Assembly: GCF_030408595.1 (NCBI RefSeq)
Contig: NZ_CP047080.1
Location: forward strand, 1,385,247 to 1,449,246
Reading direction: 5' to 3'
Length of the DNA stretch: 64,000 nt
Origin: Corynebacterium canis
GTDB taxonomy: Bacteria; Actinomycetota; Actinomycetes; Mycobacteriales; Mycobacteriaceae
Below, piece after piece: positions 9,456-17,858 of this stretch. Below the pieces are notes generated by a model that ran no database searches, had not been told where the DNA came from, and saw only the letters and a list, made by a program, of their open reading frames with translations. Within the stretch, counting starts at the first letter, position 1; each line of letters begins with the position of its first letter. The translations under genes were made by a program, and so were the position numbers.

Positions 9456-10586
9456 CTAGTCTTCCGTGTAGATGCACGATATGACTTGTTTGTTGCCATT
9501 TTCAGTGATGGTCGTGAAATATAATTTCGCAATTTCCAGATCGTCGCTTTCTTCGCTCGCTTGATTCGACACAACCTTTACGTTGAATTTCATGTTTGCG
9601 TTACCGCGGGGCGCGTACGAGCCGATATTGATACCTGAGGTGGTGATCCCATCGGGCGCAGCTGAACCTGTGGGGTGTTTTGAGTTAGCTAACCGGCTGG
9701 ATCCCGGTACATATTCAAAACCGAAAGGAAGTGCAACTTTGAACACCACATTGTCTTGCTGGACGGTCCCTGTGTTTTGGTAGCTTACGAGGAACGATAT
9801 TTCCTCACCCACCGAGACGAAGTTTCCAGATCGCCATTCGGTATCGTTTTTGGTTTTGCTGTGTACCTCAATTTCGTAATTTGCCTGCGCGGACTGTGCC
9901 TCAAACACCATGTGGACCATGCCCGCATACTCTATTCCTCCAGGCACTAAGCCGTCAGCTTCGTAATACCCGACTTTGCGCATCGTTCCTTCGAAGATTT
10001 CGGTTCCCAATATATGGTGATTGATGCGCCCCTCCGAACGTACAATAGTATTTAGTGGGTACTCATCAGTTGATATGTATCTGAATATGATATCTTCGTT
10101 GGCTGTTAGCTTCACGCTTGAAAAATAGCAATTTGGTCGGGCGTTTTGTGCGTAGATTTCGCCTATAAGTTCCGCGGTTTGGTGCGCTCTAATTACGCTG
10201 GGTACAGTAACTTTTATTTGAGTGTTGCGAGCTAATTGATCTGCTTCAGCATTGTTGTTGTAGTAGAGGGTGGCCAGGTACAACTCTCCTGGTTGTACTG
10301 TTATTTCGTTCCGGGGTTCAGTGACGCCATCGTCGTGAACTTCTCTGATGCGCAAAAACTGGAATTCATCCCCCCATTCCGGATTATCGGTAGTGGAATT
10401 AAAGGTCACGTATGGTGCCTGGTGTGGGAAATTGAGTCGTGGCCGCTCGTTGCTCTTTTTCAAGGCATCCGAATAGCACTCCTGTTCGCTGATCATTTCT
10501 GGCAAAGTAGCCACCTTTCGTCGCGCCATTGAATTCACATATAAGTCAAATAGGTTCCATCTAGTTTTGTCGATTTGACTTTTCAT
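9456..10586 (-). CDS. Hypothetical protein with DUF11-like repeat domain, no signal peptide
   Basis: I do not recognise a specific function. The 376-residue protein resembles a group of actinobacterial proteins with a 'GDE..F...VQ.GE.Y.....YNNNA' segment (residues about 70-120) followed by a DUF11-type beta-sandwich (SVGEEISFLVSYQNTGTV ... LPFGFEYVPGS, about residues 265-310). Relatives are usually exported, but this N-terminus (MKSQIDKTRWNLFDL) has neither a signal peptide nor a membrane helix, and no sorting motif is seen at the C-terminus. The base composition is clearly more A+T-rich than the flanking recG and rsmD operons, which suggests acquired DNA. The gene stands alone and converges on recG. 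Confidence 0.6.
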   Translation of the reverse strand: MKSQIDKTRWNLFDLYVNSMARRKVATLPEMISEQECYSDALKKSNERPRLNFPHQAPYVTFNSTTDNPEWGDEFQFLRIREVHDDGVTEPRNEITVQPGELYLATLYYNNNAEADQLARNTQIKVTVPSVIRAHQTAELIGEIYAQNARPNCYFSSVKLTANEDIIFRYISTDEYPLNTIVRSEGRINHHILGTEIFEGTMRKVGYYEADGLVPGGIEYAGMVHMVFEAQSAQANYEIEVHSKTKNDTEWRSGNFVSVGEEISFLVSYQNTGTVQQDNVVFKVALPFGFEYVPGSSRLANSKHPTGSAAPDGITTSGINIGSYAPRGNANMKFNVKVVSNQASEESDDLEIAKLYFTTITENGNKQVISCIYTED

Positions 10587-10725
10587 TGTAACTTCTGGAA
10601 TTCGTATTATTTAGTGGTTAACCCCATTTGTGTGCGGTCCGCCACCAAGCTCGGTGTCGCTGGGAGTTGGTGCGGGCCCCAGTCTGTTGCCGTTGTTTTA
10701 CAGCCGGTTGGGTTAAGCTAGCTGC

Positions 10726-10938
10726 ATGAATATTTGTGCTCCGTTTGCTGGGATCGTCCGTTTTACCGTTGCGGTGGGCGATACCGTTGCAACTGGCGAC
10801 ACGCTGGCCGTGGTTGAGACCGTAAAACTTGAGGCTCCTGTGGTTGCGCCAGGGCCCGGCGTTGTCACTTCCCGCTCCGTGGAGGATTTCGCTGATGTGT
10901 ATGGCGGTGATCTGATTCTCGAATTGGGTGAGAGGTAG
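10726..10938 (+). CDS. Small free-standing biotinyl/lipoyl attachment domain protein
   Basis: A 70-residue protein consisting of a single biotinyl-type beta-barrel half: it starts MNICAPFAGIV and ends DLILELGER. The attachment lysine is in VETVKLEAPV where biotin carriers normally have E(A/S)MKMExP. The spacing around Lys fits biotinyl rather than lipoyl domains, but both flanking methionines are replaced (Val, Leu). It resembles in size the mycobacterial biotinylated protein TB7.3. No Shine-Dalgarno is visible. A TAAGCT (-10-like) at 10714-10719 would put the transcript start on the ATG, i.e. leaderless (inference). The stop abuts rsmD. Confidence 0.75.
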   Translation: MNICAPFAGIVRFTVAVGDTVATGDTLAVVETVKLEAPVVAPGPGVVTSRSVEDFADVYGGDLILELGER

Positions 10939-11502
10939 ATGACTCGCATTATTGCTGGTGAGGCGCGCGGCAGGAAGATTAAGGTGCCGCCGGAGGGCAC
11001 GCGTCCCACCTCCGACCGTGCCCGCGAGGGGTTGTTTTCGTCCCTGCAGGTGCGTTTTGGTTTCCAGGGTGCGAATGTGCTCGATTTGTTTGCGGGTTCG
11101 GGGGCGCTTGGCTTGGAAGCTGCGTCGCGGGGTGCGGCGTCGGTGGTGCTGGTGGAGAATGACCGTCGCGCCGTCGAAATTATCCGCGAAAACGCTGCCG
11201 TGGTGAAGCACCCCAATGTTTCGATTGTGGAGCAGAAGGCTTCCGCATATTTGGCGTCGGCGCCGCGCAATCACTTCCATATGGTGCTTGCGGACCCGCC
11301 GTATGAGCTTGCGGATTCCGCCGTCCGCGAAATGCTCGAGGCGCTCATTCCCGCGCTTGTCGACGGCGCGGCGGTCGTCGTTGAGCGGCACGTGCAATCG
11401 CCCGAAACCGACTGGCCGCCGTGTTTCGTGCCGACCACCCAGAAGCTGAAAAAGCGGACGTATGGCATCGCCCGCATGGATATGGCGGTGTACCATGCGT
11501 AG
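10939..11502 (+). CDS. rsmD: 16S rRNA (guanine(966)-N(2))-methyltransferase
   Basis: Methylates G966 of 16S rRNA on the assembled small-subunit body. The 187 residues show the AdoMet-binding segment VLDLFAGSGALGLEA and the DPPY catalytic motif (LADPPYEL). GAGAGG precedes the ATG, which follows the stop codon of the biotinyl-domain gene without a gap. The end overlaps coaD by eight bases. rsmD-coaD pairing is widespread in bacteria. Confidence 0.95.
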   Translation: MTRIIAGEARGRKIKVPPEGTRPTSDRAREGLFSSLQVRFGFQGANVLDLFAGSGALGLEAASRGAASVVLVENDRRAVEIIRENAAVVKHPNVSIVEQKASAYLASAPRNHFHMVLADPPYELADSAVREMLEALIPALVDGAAVVVERHVQSPETDWPPCFVPTTQKLKKRTYGIARMDMAVYHA

Positions 11503-11968
11503 CCGCGCGGTGTGCCCAGGTTCCTTTGATCCGGTGACGCTCGGCCATGTGGACATTATTTCTCGCGCCGCACAGCAATTCGACGAGGTGACGGTCCTTG
11601 TGACCCACAACCCCAATAAGGCGGGGCTGTTTAGCGTCCAGGAGCGCATGGATTTAATCCGTGACGCCACCTGCCATATCGCTGGGGTGCGGGTGGACTC
11701 TTGGGCGGGCCTGTTGGTGGATTACACCACTGAGCACGGCATTAGCGCCTTGGTAAAGGGGCTCCGTAGCGGTATCGACTATGAGTACGAATTGCCCATG
11801 GCGCAAATGAACCGCAGGCTCACGGGTGTGGATACCTTCTTCCTGCTTACAGACCCGAAATACGGGTATATTTCTTCCACACTATGCAAGGAGGTGGCCA
11901 AGTACGGCGGTGACGTAACGGGGTTGCTGCCGGATGCCGTGGTGCGGGCATTAAAAACCAAATTCTAA
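11495..11968 (+). CDS. coaD: Phosphopantetheine adenylyltransferase
   Basis: Transfers AMP to 4'-phosphopantetheine, the penultimate step of coenzyme A synthesis. The nucleotidyltransferase signature GSFDPVTLGH is at residues 9-18, and the ISSTLCKEVAKYGG segment is close to the C-terminus. The length of 157 residues is normal. ATG 11495 is chosen because the family begins a few residues before PGSFDP. The longer frame from 11462 is rsmD sequence. The final CoA step, coaE, lies at 40996. Confidence 0.96.
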   Translation: MRSRAVCPGSFDPVTLGHVDIISRAAQQFDEVTVLVTHNPNKAGLFSVQERMDLIRDATCHIAGVRVDSWAGLLVDYTTEHGISALVKGLRSGIDYEYELPMAQMNRRLTGVDTFFLLTDPKYGYISSTLCKEVAKYGGDVTGLLPDAVVRALKTKF

Positions 11969-11977
11969 GGTGGAAAC

Positions 11978-12718
11978 ATGTTCGAGCTGGCGATCGTTTT
12001 TGCAACCGTGGCCGTGGGGTCGTTTTTACAGCGCGTCTCGGGCATGGGATTGGCGTTGCTCTCCGCCCCGATCCTCAGCTTGCTCATGGGCCCCGTCGCG
12101 GGCGTGCTGGTGGTGAATCTGCTGGCGTTTCTCAATGCCGCTATGGCCACCACCACGGTGCGCGCATGGATCGATTGGAAAAAGTTTTCGTTGATCGCGT
12201 CGGTGCTGGTGGTGGGGTCGGTGCCGGGTGCCTACCTCGTCCGCATCGCCTCGCCGGCGCTGCTGCAAGTCCTAGTCGGCTCCCTGCTCTTGATCGCCCT
12301 GGCCGTGGTGGTTTACGGGCAGCGATGGATCCCGCCGATCGGTGGCCGCGGTGCCGCCATCACATCCGGGATTGTAGCCGGCTTTATGAACACCACCGCA
12401 GGGGTCGCAGGTCCGGCGGTCACCGTGTATGCGGTTGCTTCCGCGTGGGAGCAGCGGAGTTTCACCGCCACCCTGCAACCGATCTTTATGGTGGCCGGCC
12501 TGATCTCGCTGGTATCCAAACTGGTGTTGGGGGCGGGCACGATCAGCGATACGAACATATGGGTGTGGCCGATCGGCATCTTCGGCATGCTCCTAGGCAA
12601 TTGGCTCGGGCTGCGGCTGGCGGATCGCATTCCGAGGTCGCGCGCGCGGACCTTGTCCTTATTGGTGGCGGCGACGGGCGGGGCGTCGGCACTCGGCCGC
12701 GGATTGCTTACCCTATGA
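11978..12718 (+). CDS. TSUP (TauE/SafE) family membrane transporter
   Basis: A 246-residue, strongly hydrophobic protein with about eight predicted membrane segments, including the family's conserved glycine/asparagine-rich turns (VSGMGLALLSAP; GIVAGFMNTTAGVAGPAV). TSUP proteins export or take up sulfite, sulfoacetate, taurine-derived or other anions; substrate cannot be told here. AAGGTGG lies just upstream of ATG 11978, nine bases after coaD, so it is probably the last gene of that operon. Confidence 0.85.
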   Translation: MFELAIVFATVAVGSFLQRVSGMGLALLSAPILSLLMGPVAGVLVVNLLAFLNAAMATTTVRAWIDWKKFSLIASVLVVGSVPGAYLVRIASPALLQVLVGSLLLIALAVVVYGQRWIPPIGGRGAAITSGIVAGFMNTTAGVAGPAVTVYAVASAWEQRSFTATLQPIFMVAGLISLVSKLVLGAGTISDTNIWVWPIGIFGMLLGNWLGLRLADRIPRSRARTLSLLVAATGGASALGRGLLTL

Positions 12719-12725
12719 GCGGGTC

Positions 12726-13232
12726 TTACATCCACGCGTGCAAGCCGAAGGCGAGGGCCGCGGGTAGCAGCGGCAGGGCGAGATTCGCGGCGATCACCTT
12801 CGCCTGGCACAGTACCTTGGCATGGAACATATAATCGCCCCAGCCCGCGCACTCCGCGGTGCCGCGCGGCATCACCCAGGCGGGCCGCCATGTGCAAATT
12901 ACGAGCCAATCCACGATAAGGAGATCGTAAATCAAAAACATTATGCCCGCGCCCAACGCCGCAAAATACGCATTGAAAACGCCCGGGTGTTCGGTGAGGT
13001 AAAGCCACGTGCTTAACGTCATGGCGCCAAGCAAAACCACCATAAACAGCGAACCCCAAACGAGCCCAGCGCGTTTCTCGCGGGGCGTTGCAGGGGGCAT
13101 GGCTTGTTGAATATCGGCGGGATAATCCTGGCGAAACGCCTCTTTGCCGAGCCCGATCGCAACAATCAGCACAATCGTGGGCGCCACCATGCAAAGCGCC
13201 GTCGTGGTCAGAGTGTGAACAAGAAGCTGCAC
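12726..13232 (-). CDS. Hypothetical four-helix membrane protein
   Basis: I do not recognise the family. The 168 residues contain four clear hydrophobic segments: about 8-30 (LCMVAPTIVLIVAIGLG), 56-82, 85-112 (FAALGAGIMFLIYDLLIV) and 143-165 (ANLALPLLPAALAF). A short loop with a conserved-looking GWGDYMFH sequence follows the third helix. It converges on the TSUP gene with a seven-base gap and diverges from the sensor kinase gene, sharing an 86-base intergenic region that contains a perfect palindrome. It could be a target of the adjacent two-component system, which is an inference from position only. Confidence 0.6.
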   Translation of the reverse strand: MQLLVHTLTTTALCMVAPTIVLIVAIGLGKEAFRQDYPADIQQAMPPATPREKRAGLVWGSLFMVVLLGAMTLSTWLYLTEHPGVFNAYFAALGAGIMFLIYDLLIVDWLVICTWRPAWVMPRGTAECAGWGDYMFHAKVLCQAKVIAANLALPLLPAALAFGLHAWM

Positions 13233-13263
13233 GTGCCCTAGTTAACCACTTTCAGGCGCGAAA

Positions 13264-13279
13264 TCAACCCTAGGGTTGA
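13264..13279. promoter_or_regulatory. Perfect 16-bp palindrome in two-component-system promoter
   Basis: TCAACCCTAGGGTTGA is an exact inverted repeat. Its right end forms a TTGACG -35-like hexamer (13276-13281) pointing toward the kinase gene. It lies between divergent genes, 40 bases before the kinase ATG. The likely role is an operator, perhaps for autoregulation by the response regulator. No run of T follows, so it is not a terminator. Confidence 0.45.
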
Positions 13280-13318
13280 CGCAATGTTACAGGTGAGCTG
13301 GTTAGGGTAGTGGGCATT

Positions 13319-14419
13319 ATGCAATTGCAACGGTACCTTGGCCCGTTTCCGCGGTGGAGTTTGATTCTCGCCTTCGGATTCGCAGGTTTGATCGACGTGT
13401 TTTTCGGCAGCCCAATTGCGGGTGATCAGCCCGCGGGGCCGCTTGGCTGCGCCCTAGCCGTTATCCTTTTACTCGGTTTGCTGCTGCATCCTTGGGGGCA
13501 AGACCGCGCCTTATTCGTGGTTTGCGCAGTGCTCACCGTACTTATCTTTGTGCCTAACGTGGTGGAAACCGTGCTAGTGGCGCCTACTACGCTGTATGCG
13601 GTGTATTTGGCGGCGGCGTACGCTGCGCACCGCAATCGATGGCTGGTGTGGGCGATCGTAGGTACGATAGCCGCGCCGTATTTTGGCAATACCTATGTTC
13701 AAGTCGAATCGCCGAGCATGGTGTTGCCCGTGGCCATACCCACGCTATTTGGAGTGGGTTTTATGTGGCTCGTGGGCCTGAATAAACGCCGGCAACGCGA
13801 AATGCTCATGACGCTTTCCGAACGCGCCGAACTTGCCGCCCTCCTCGAACGCACCCATATTGCGCGGGAACTCCACGATATAGTTGGCCACAATTTAACC
13901 TCCGTAATTGCGCTCGCCGACGGTGCCCGTTTCGCCGCTCAAAACGACCCCCAAATCGCCGTGGAAACCTTGAAAACAATTTCGGATTCCTCGCGCGAAG
14001 CCTTGCAACAAGTCCGCGGATTGGTCACCTTGCTGCGCGAAGACGCCAGGCCGCGGCTTGCCCCATCGAGCGACGGTATCGCCGCGCTTATCCATGACAC
14101 GAGGGCGGCGGGATTTGATCTGAAACTCACGGGTGATATTCCGGAGAATTTGCCTCCCGCCCAGGCATTTGTATTGTTCCGGTCCGTGCAGGAATTGCTT
14201 ACAAATATGCTGCGGCACGCGGACACGCCGACTGGTTCATTAATATTTGAATCATCGCCGACTGCGGTGAAATGCCTTGCAGAAAACGACTGCACGAAGC
14301 CTTGGGAGAAAGGATCCGGTTTGCTGGGACTTCAAGAACGCGTTGAGGCGGTGGGTGGTTCAGTGCGGATCCGGAGCGCTGACCAGCGCTTTGTGGTGCA
14401 GGTGGTGATCCCGCGATGA
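13319..14419 (+). CDS. Two-component sensor histidine kinase, NarL/DesK type
   Basis: A 366-residue protein with an N-terminal block of about six hydrophobic helices (residues 10-155) and a HisKA_3 dimerisation domain with the phospho-acceptor His at about residue 186 (IARELHDIVGHNLTSV). The C-terminal HATPase has an N-box FRSVQELLTNMLRHA and a G-box GSGLLGLQERVEAVGG. No large extracellular sensor domain is present, as in intramembrane-sensing kinases. ATG 13319 is preferred to the upstream GTG 13310. It overlaps the response regulator gene by four bases (ATGA). The signal is unknown. Confidence 0.9.
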   Translation: MQLQRYLGPFPRWSLILAFGFAGLIDVFFGSPIAGDQPAGPLGCALAVILLLGLLLHPWGQDRALFVVCAVLTVLIFVPNVVETVLVAPTTLYAVYLAAAYAAHRNRWLVWAIVGTIAAPYFGNTYVQVESPSMVLPVAIPTLFGVGFMWLVGLNKRRQREMLMTLSERAELAALLERTHIARELHDIVGHNLTSVIALADGARFAAQNDPQIAVETLKTISDSSREALQQVRGLVTLLREDARPRLAPSSDGIAALIHDTRAAGFDLKLTGDIPENLPPAQAFVLFRSVQELLTNMLRHADTPTGSLIFESSPTAVKCLAENDCTKPWEKGSGLLGLQERVEAVGGSVRIRSADQRFVVQVVIPR

Positions 14420-15069
14420 TCCGAGTCGCCCTCGTTGATGATCAACCCCTAGTTCGATCTGGCTTTGCAATGCTGGTGAATTCCCAACCCGATCTTGAAG
14501 TGGTGTGGCAGGCCGGTGACGGCAGTGAAGTCTTTGCCCAGCCGCCCGCCGACGTGGTGCTGATGGATGTGCAGATGCCCAACATGGACGGCATCACCGC
14601 CGCCGCACAATTGTTGGCCAAGGATACTGATGTGCGCATTATCATGCTCACAACGTTTGATGATCGCGACTATGTTACCGACGCCATTGCTGCAGGTGCG
14701 AGCGGCTTTTTACTCAAAGATGCCGAGCCGGAAGAACTGCTTAAGGCCATCCGTGTGGTTGCCGCTGGGGAAGCGGTGCTTGCTCCACGCGTGACCGCCA
14801 AATTGCTGACCGAATTCATTCCGCGTCCCGCCGTGCCGGTGGTGCATTGCGACGACCTTACCCCGCGCGAGGTAGAGGTATTACGGCTTATGGCTTTCGG
14901 CTATAGCAATACTGAAATAGCGAAAGCCCATGTGGTCAGTATGGCGACGGTAAAAACACACGTCCGGCATATTCTGATGAAGCTCGGCGCGCGAGACCGC
15001 GTGCATGCCGTTTTGTATGCCTACCGCACTGGGCTGGTAAGCCAAGAAGAATTGCTTTCGCAAGAATAA
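14416..15069 (+). CDS. Response regulator, NarL/FixJ family
   Basis: A 217-residue DNA-binding response regulator. The receiver domain has the acidic pair DD at residues 8-9, phospho-acceptor Asp51 (VLMDVQMPNMDG), a Thr at the end of the fourth strand (LTTFDD) and Lys in FLLKDAEPEE. The C-terminal LuxR-type HTH (LTPREVEVLRLMAFGYSN ... VKTHVRHILMKL) occupies about residues 145-205. It is translationally coupled to the kinase. A likely site is the palindrome at 13264-13279; a similar GGTTGACGC sequence precedes the ABC operon at 20343. Confidence 0.93.
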   Translation: MIRVALVDDQPLVRSGFAMLVNSQPDLEVVWQAGDGSEVFAQPPADVVLMDVQMPNMDGITAAAQLLAKDTDVRIIMLTTFDDRDYVTDAIAAGASGFLLKDAEPEELLKAIRVVAAGEAVLAPRVTAKLLTEFIPRPAVPVVHCDDLTPREVEVLRLMAFGYSNTEIAKAHVVSMATVKTHVRHILMKLGARDRVHAVLYAYRTGLVSQEELLSQE

Positions 15070-15668
15070 GGGTTGTTCAGGGCCTACTTGCGTCAACTGG
15101 GCACGGTCGGTTGAAAAACACTGGAAACGACATCGGTTGTGCACCGCCGGACTCCGAACCGAACGCCCCTGTACGATCTGCCTTGCCGCGCGGGATCTGC
15201 CTCGCTTTCGGGCCCGATTTTCCTGGGGAAACGCGGCCACGCAGGATCTGCCTCGGGCACATCTGCACACGATTGGCAGCAGATGTGCAGCGAGCGGATG
15301 ATTGGGACGCGTTTTCTCGCCGGGTGGGTTGATCAAACGGCTGACGGCGGCTTAGTTGACGGGGTGCGCAGCGCGGCGACGATGTAACCCGCCACCAAAA
15401 GCTTCATTATGTGTGGTGGCGCGCCACAGTGCGGGCGGGATTCTTGTTCACCCAAATAAGCCCGGTGAATAAACCTCCGGGGGTGAATGGATCATGTCGG
15501 ATTACCCCTTGATCGGACAAATACTCCGAAATTGATCCATATTCTGATAAATCTGTTTAATGATGAATAGAAACTCTGAAAGGCTTTAAGGTAAATTGGC
15601 TAGGCTGACATCCCCACTGCAACACGTATTGCAATCAAAGTATTTGCTTCTTTCAATATATATCATCC
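15070..15668 (+). other. Intergenic region with repeat copy and A+T-rich promoter zone
   Basis: No convincing gene. The first half (15122-15253) carries a copy of the ATCTGCCT-bearing repeat described separately. A 12-base perfect palindrome GTGGCGCGCCAC is at 15416-15427. From about 15450 the DNA turns A+T-rich and presumably holds the promoter of the downstream hypothetical gene. Short open frames here overlap the repeat and are not called. Confidence 0.5.
15122..15253 (-). repeat. Distal copy of ATCTGCCT-bearing dispersed repeat
   Basis: Three copies of ATCTGCCT (15176, 15195, 15246) lie in a stretch that matches, in inverted orientation, the B part of the repeat units at 27.4-27.55 kb and 27.8-27.97 kb. 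Shared landmarks are GACATCG(G/A)TTG at the outer end and the core TTTTCCTGGGGAAACGCG. It ends close to a further ATCTGCAC at 15261. No transposase is attached. The relationship was found by eye, and its exact ends need an alignment. Confidence 0.6.
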
Positions 15669-15671
15669 GTG

Positions 15672-16859
15672 ATGGCTGGGCGGGTAAAAGTGAGTAAAAC
15701 TCGGTTCTATGTTTTTGGATTGGCGCTTGTGCTTGCCGTAGTGGTTGCACGTATCTTGCTTATACCACGGGAAGAAATTGTCAGCCATAAACCTGCATTC
15801 ATTGGTATTTCAGGCGAAGCGGTAAAGACGTTAACAATGAATCCGCGCGACAATGTGGTATTAACATCAGAGGCGGGCGATAAACTTGAATTGTTGCAAA
15901 CTCGCGCCGAGTATTTTCCAGCTATTGCACGTCTCGGAGATAACTTTGTTGTTCCTGATGATGATCATTTATTGGTGCTTGATAAACAACTAAACCTAGT
16001 GCGCAAGCTGCATGTGCCTGGGCTGGGCGTTGGCTATCTTTCAGATTCGCGGAGTTCATCAAATGGGAACGTTGCGGCGCTCTATTTTAATGATGGGACT
16101 GTGGAGCAGGACGAACGTCATCTGATGGTACTTGCCGAAGGGGATCGAGTGTTTTCCATGCACACTCGATATAAACCGGTTGCGGTCGCAACTTGTGATG
16201 ATGCTTCGGTTGTATGGGCCGAACATTTTCCTGAATCTGACGATCATGCTGGCGGCCCTGGCATTACACGCATTACGCGTGCAACAATCAATGGTGAAGT
16301 TGCGAAATACGAGTTTCCGTATGAAGCTGAATATCAGCCATCTTTTGATTCTTCAATTAATTGTTTAGATGAACCGAGCTACGTGACATATTTCAGCGGC
16401 GATGAGTTATTAGTGGTTAAAATCAGGTTCGTCGATGGCAAGGTCGAAATCGTCGACCGTGGAACGATGCCTACACCAGAGCAAACGACGATAGGACGAT
16501 CCAGCCATGGCAGTGGCAACAAGTATTATGTGTATGGCGAATCGGGAGCAATGCACCGAATCGACCTAGATACCAGGTCGGTGGATTATTCGGTGAAGGT
16601 ACTTGATTCAAGATTCATAATTCGATCAATTACATTTGAGGGTGATACGGCACTTATAGTTGCCGCTTTCGAGGATTTCGACTTTGAGCAAACAGTGTCG
16701 CTTGTAGATTTAAATAATCCCCAGTGTGTTTCTCACCCAACCGTATTGCGGGGATATGACACACCTCCGAAAACATTTGGTGTCCATTTGCTTCCGATAG
16801 ACGCTATTGTTTTTTCGATCTTGCCGATTGAGCGGAACCCCAAGGTAAATTGTGCGTAG
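15672..16859 (+). CDS. Hypothetical membrane-anchored protein, beta-propeller-like
   Basis: I do not recognise the family. With ATG 15672 it has 395 residues: an N-terminal membrane anchor (FYVFGLALVLAVVVARILLI), then a soluble outer part without cysteine-rich or catalytic motifs. The pattern of short strands around 'V.VPDDDHLLVLDKQL', 'HLMVLAEGD', 'YYVYGESGAMHRIDL' suggests a beta-propeller. GTG 15669 and GTG 15690 are alternative starts. The gene is distinctly A+T-rich with many ATT/AAT/TTT codons unlike its neighbours, so horizontal acquisition is likely. It stands alone between the response regulator and a convergent hydrolase gene. Confidence 0.6.
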   Translation: MAGRVKVSKTRFYVFGLALVLAVVVARILLIPREEIVSHKPAFIGISGEAVKTLTMNPRDNVVLTSEAGDKLELLQTRAEYFPAIARLGDNFVVPDDDHLLVLDKQLNLVRKLHVPGLGVGYLSDSRSSSNGNVAALYFNDGTVEQDERHLMVLAEGDRVFSMHTRYKPVAVATCDDASVVWAEHFPESDDHAGGPGITRITRATINGEVAKYEFPYEAEYQPSFDSSINCLDEPSYVTYFSGDELLVVKIRFVDGKVEIVDRGTMPTPEQTTIGRSSHGSGNKYYVYGESGAMHRIDLDTRSVDYSVKVLDSRFIIRSITFEGDTALIVAAFEDFDFEQTVSLVDLNNPQCVSHPTVLRGYDTPPKTFGVHLLPIDAIVFSILPIERNPKVNCA

Positions 16860-17027
16860 CCCGAGCGCCAACACATCCCCTGATACTAAGATTGTGCAAC
16901 TCGGACATGCCGCCCACGCTGATTAGGGGGACCGTTCGCGGGTCGCATCCACCACGTGCTTACCCGCCACCACCACCAACGTCGCCGCCGGTACGAGCCG
17001 TTACATTGTTTTCACGAGAAATTGCTT

Positions 17028-17858
17028 CTATCGGAGAAAGTTCTTAACGTCTTTTGTGAACCGTTCTGGATGTTGGAATAGCGGTGCGTGACCGGTGTTT
17101 TTATAGAGCCGTGCCGACGTTGCGTTTGGGATGCATTGTGCAAGCTCGAACGTGTTGGGGTTGGTTGGGACCATGATGTCTTTGTCGCCATTAATCACCA
17201 GTGTGGGGTGTGGAATATCGGCGAGATTGTCGGGGCGTTTTCTGCCCCATGCGCTCACCGCTTTGAGTTGTTTGATAAAATCTCGTGGGCGAATCGCTTT
17301 TCCGGGGTGCGTGTATGTTTGTTGCCGTTCGAAATAGCCTCGCATGCCATCGCGCGCTGATTTTGGAAAGAAAAGATAGTTTCTTGGGTCCTTTCTCGTG
17401 GCAAATCCGCGCAGCATTGCCCAAAATGTAACCAAGGGTACTTTGGTGATGCCACGGCCTCCGGCGGGTCCGGTTCCGACCAGAATGAGTCGGTGCACAA
17501 GCTGGGGATAATCGAGCGCTAGTTTTTGCGCAACGAATCCGCCCATTGACATCCCCAGCACATCGACGGGACCCAATTTGCTGTGCTTGATAAATTCGGC
17601 AACGCCCGCAGCCATGTCCGCGATTGACGACGCCGCGATGCCGCCGCTTGCTCCTGTGCCTGCGTAGTCGAGGGTGACCACGCTGCGGGTTTGTGCTAGG
17701 AGGTCAATGAGATAGGGGTCCCAATTGTCGAGCGTGGCAGCGAGGTGGGTCAGCAGTAATAGGGGTGGCTGGTCGCTGGCCGGGCCCTGTGATTCACGGA
17801 ACGCAATGCGGCCTGCCGGGGTTTCAAGATATTTAATAGGTTGTTCGCTGAAAGTCAT
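17028..17858 (-). CDS. Alpha/beta hydrolase
   Basis: A 276-residue alpha/beta-hydrolase-fold protein with nucleophile elbow GMSMGG (Ser), oxyanion segment THLAATLDNWDPYL, catalytic Asp likely in NGDKDIMVP and His in NTGHAPLFQHPE. Substrate is unknown. Its ATG overlaps the stop of the split quinone oxidoreductase gene (ATGA, 17855-17858), so it was the second gene of that operon. The IS element upstream probably separates it from its natural promoter. Confidence 0.85.
   Translation of the reverse strand: MTFSEQPIKYLETPAGRIAFRESQGPASDQPPLLLLTHLAATLDNWDPYLIDLLAQTRSVVTLDYAGTGASGGIAASSIADMAAGVAEFIKHSKLGPVDVLGMSMGGFVAQKLALDYPQLVHRLILVGTGPAGGRGITKVPLVTFWAMLRGFATRKDPRNYLFFPKSARDGMRGYFERQQTYTHPGKAIRPRDFIKQLKAVSAWGRKRPDNLADIPHPTLVINGDKDIMVPTNPNTFELAQCIPNATSARLYKNTGHAPLFQHPERFTKDVKNFLR

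Noticed and set aside
13264..13279. Terminator
   Set aside because: The palindrome has no loop and no T-run and lies in a divergent promoter region.
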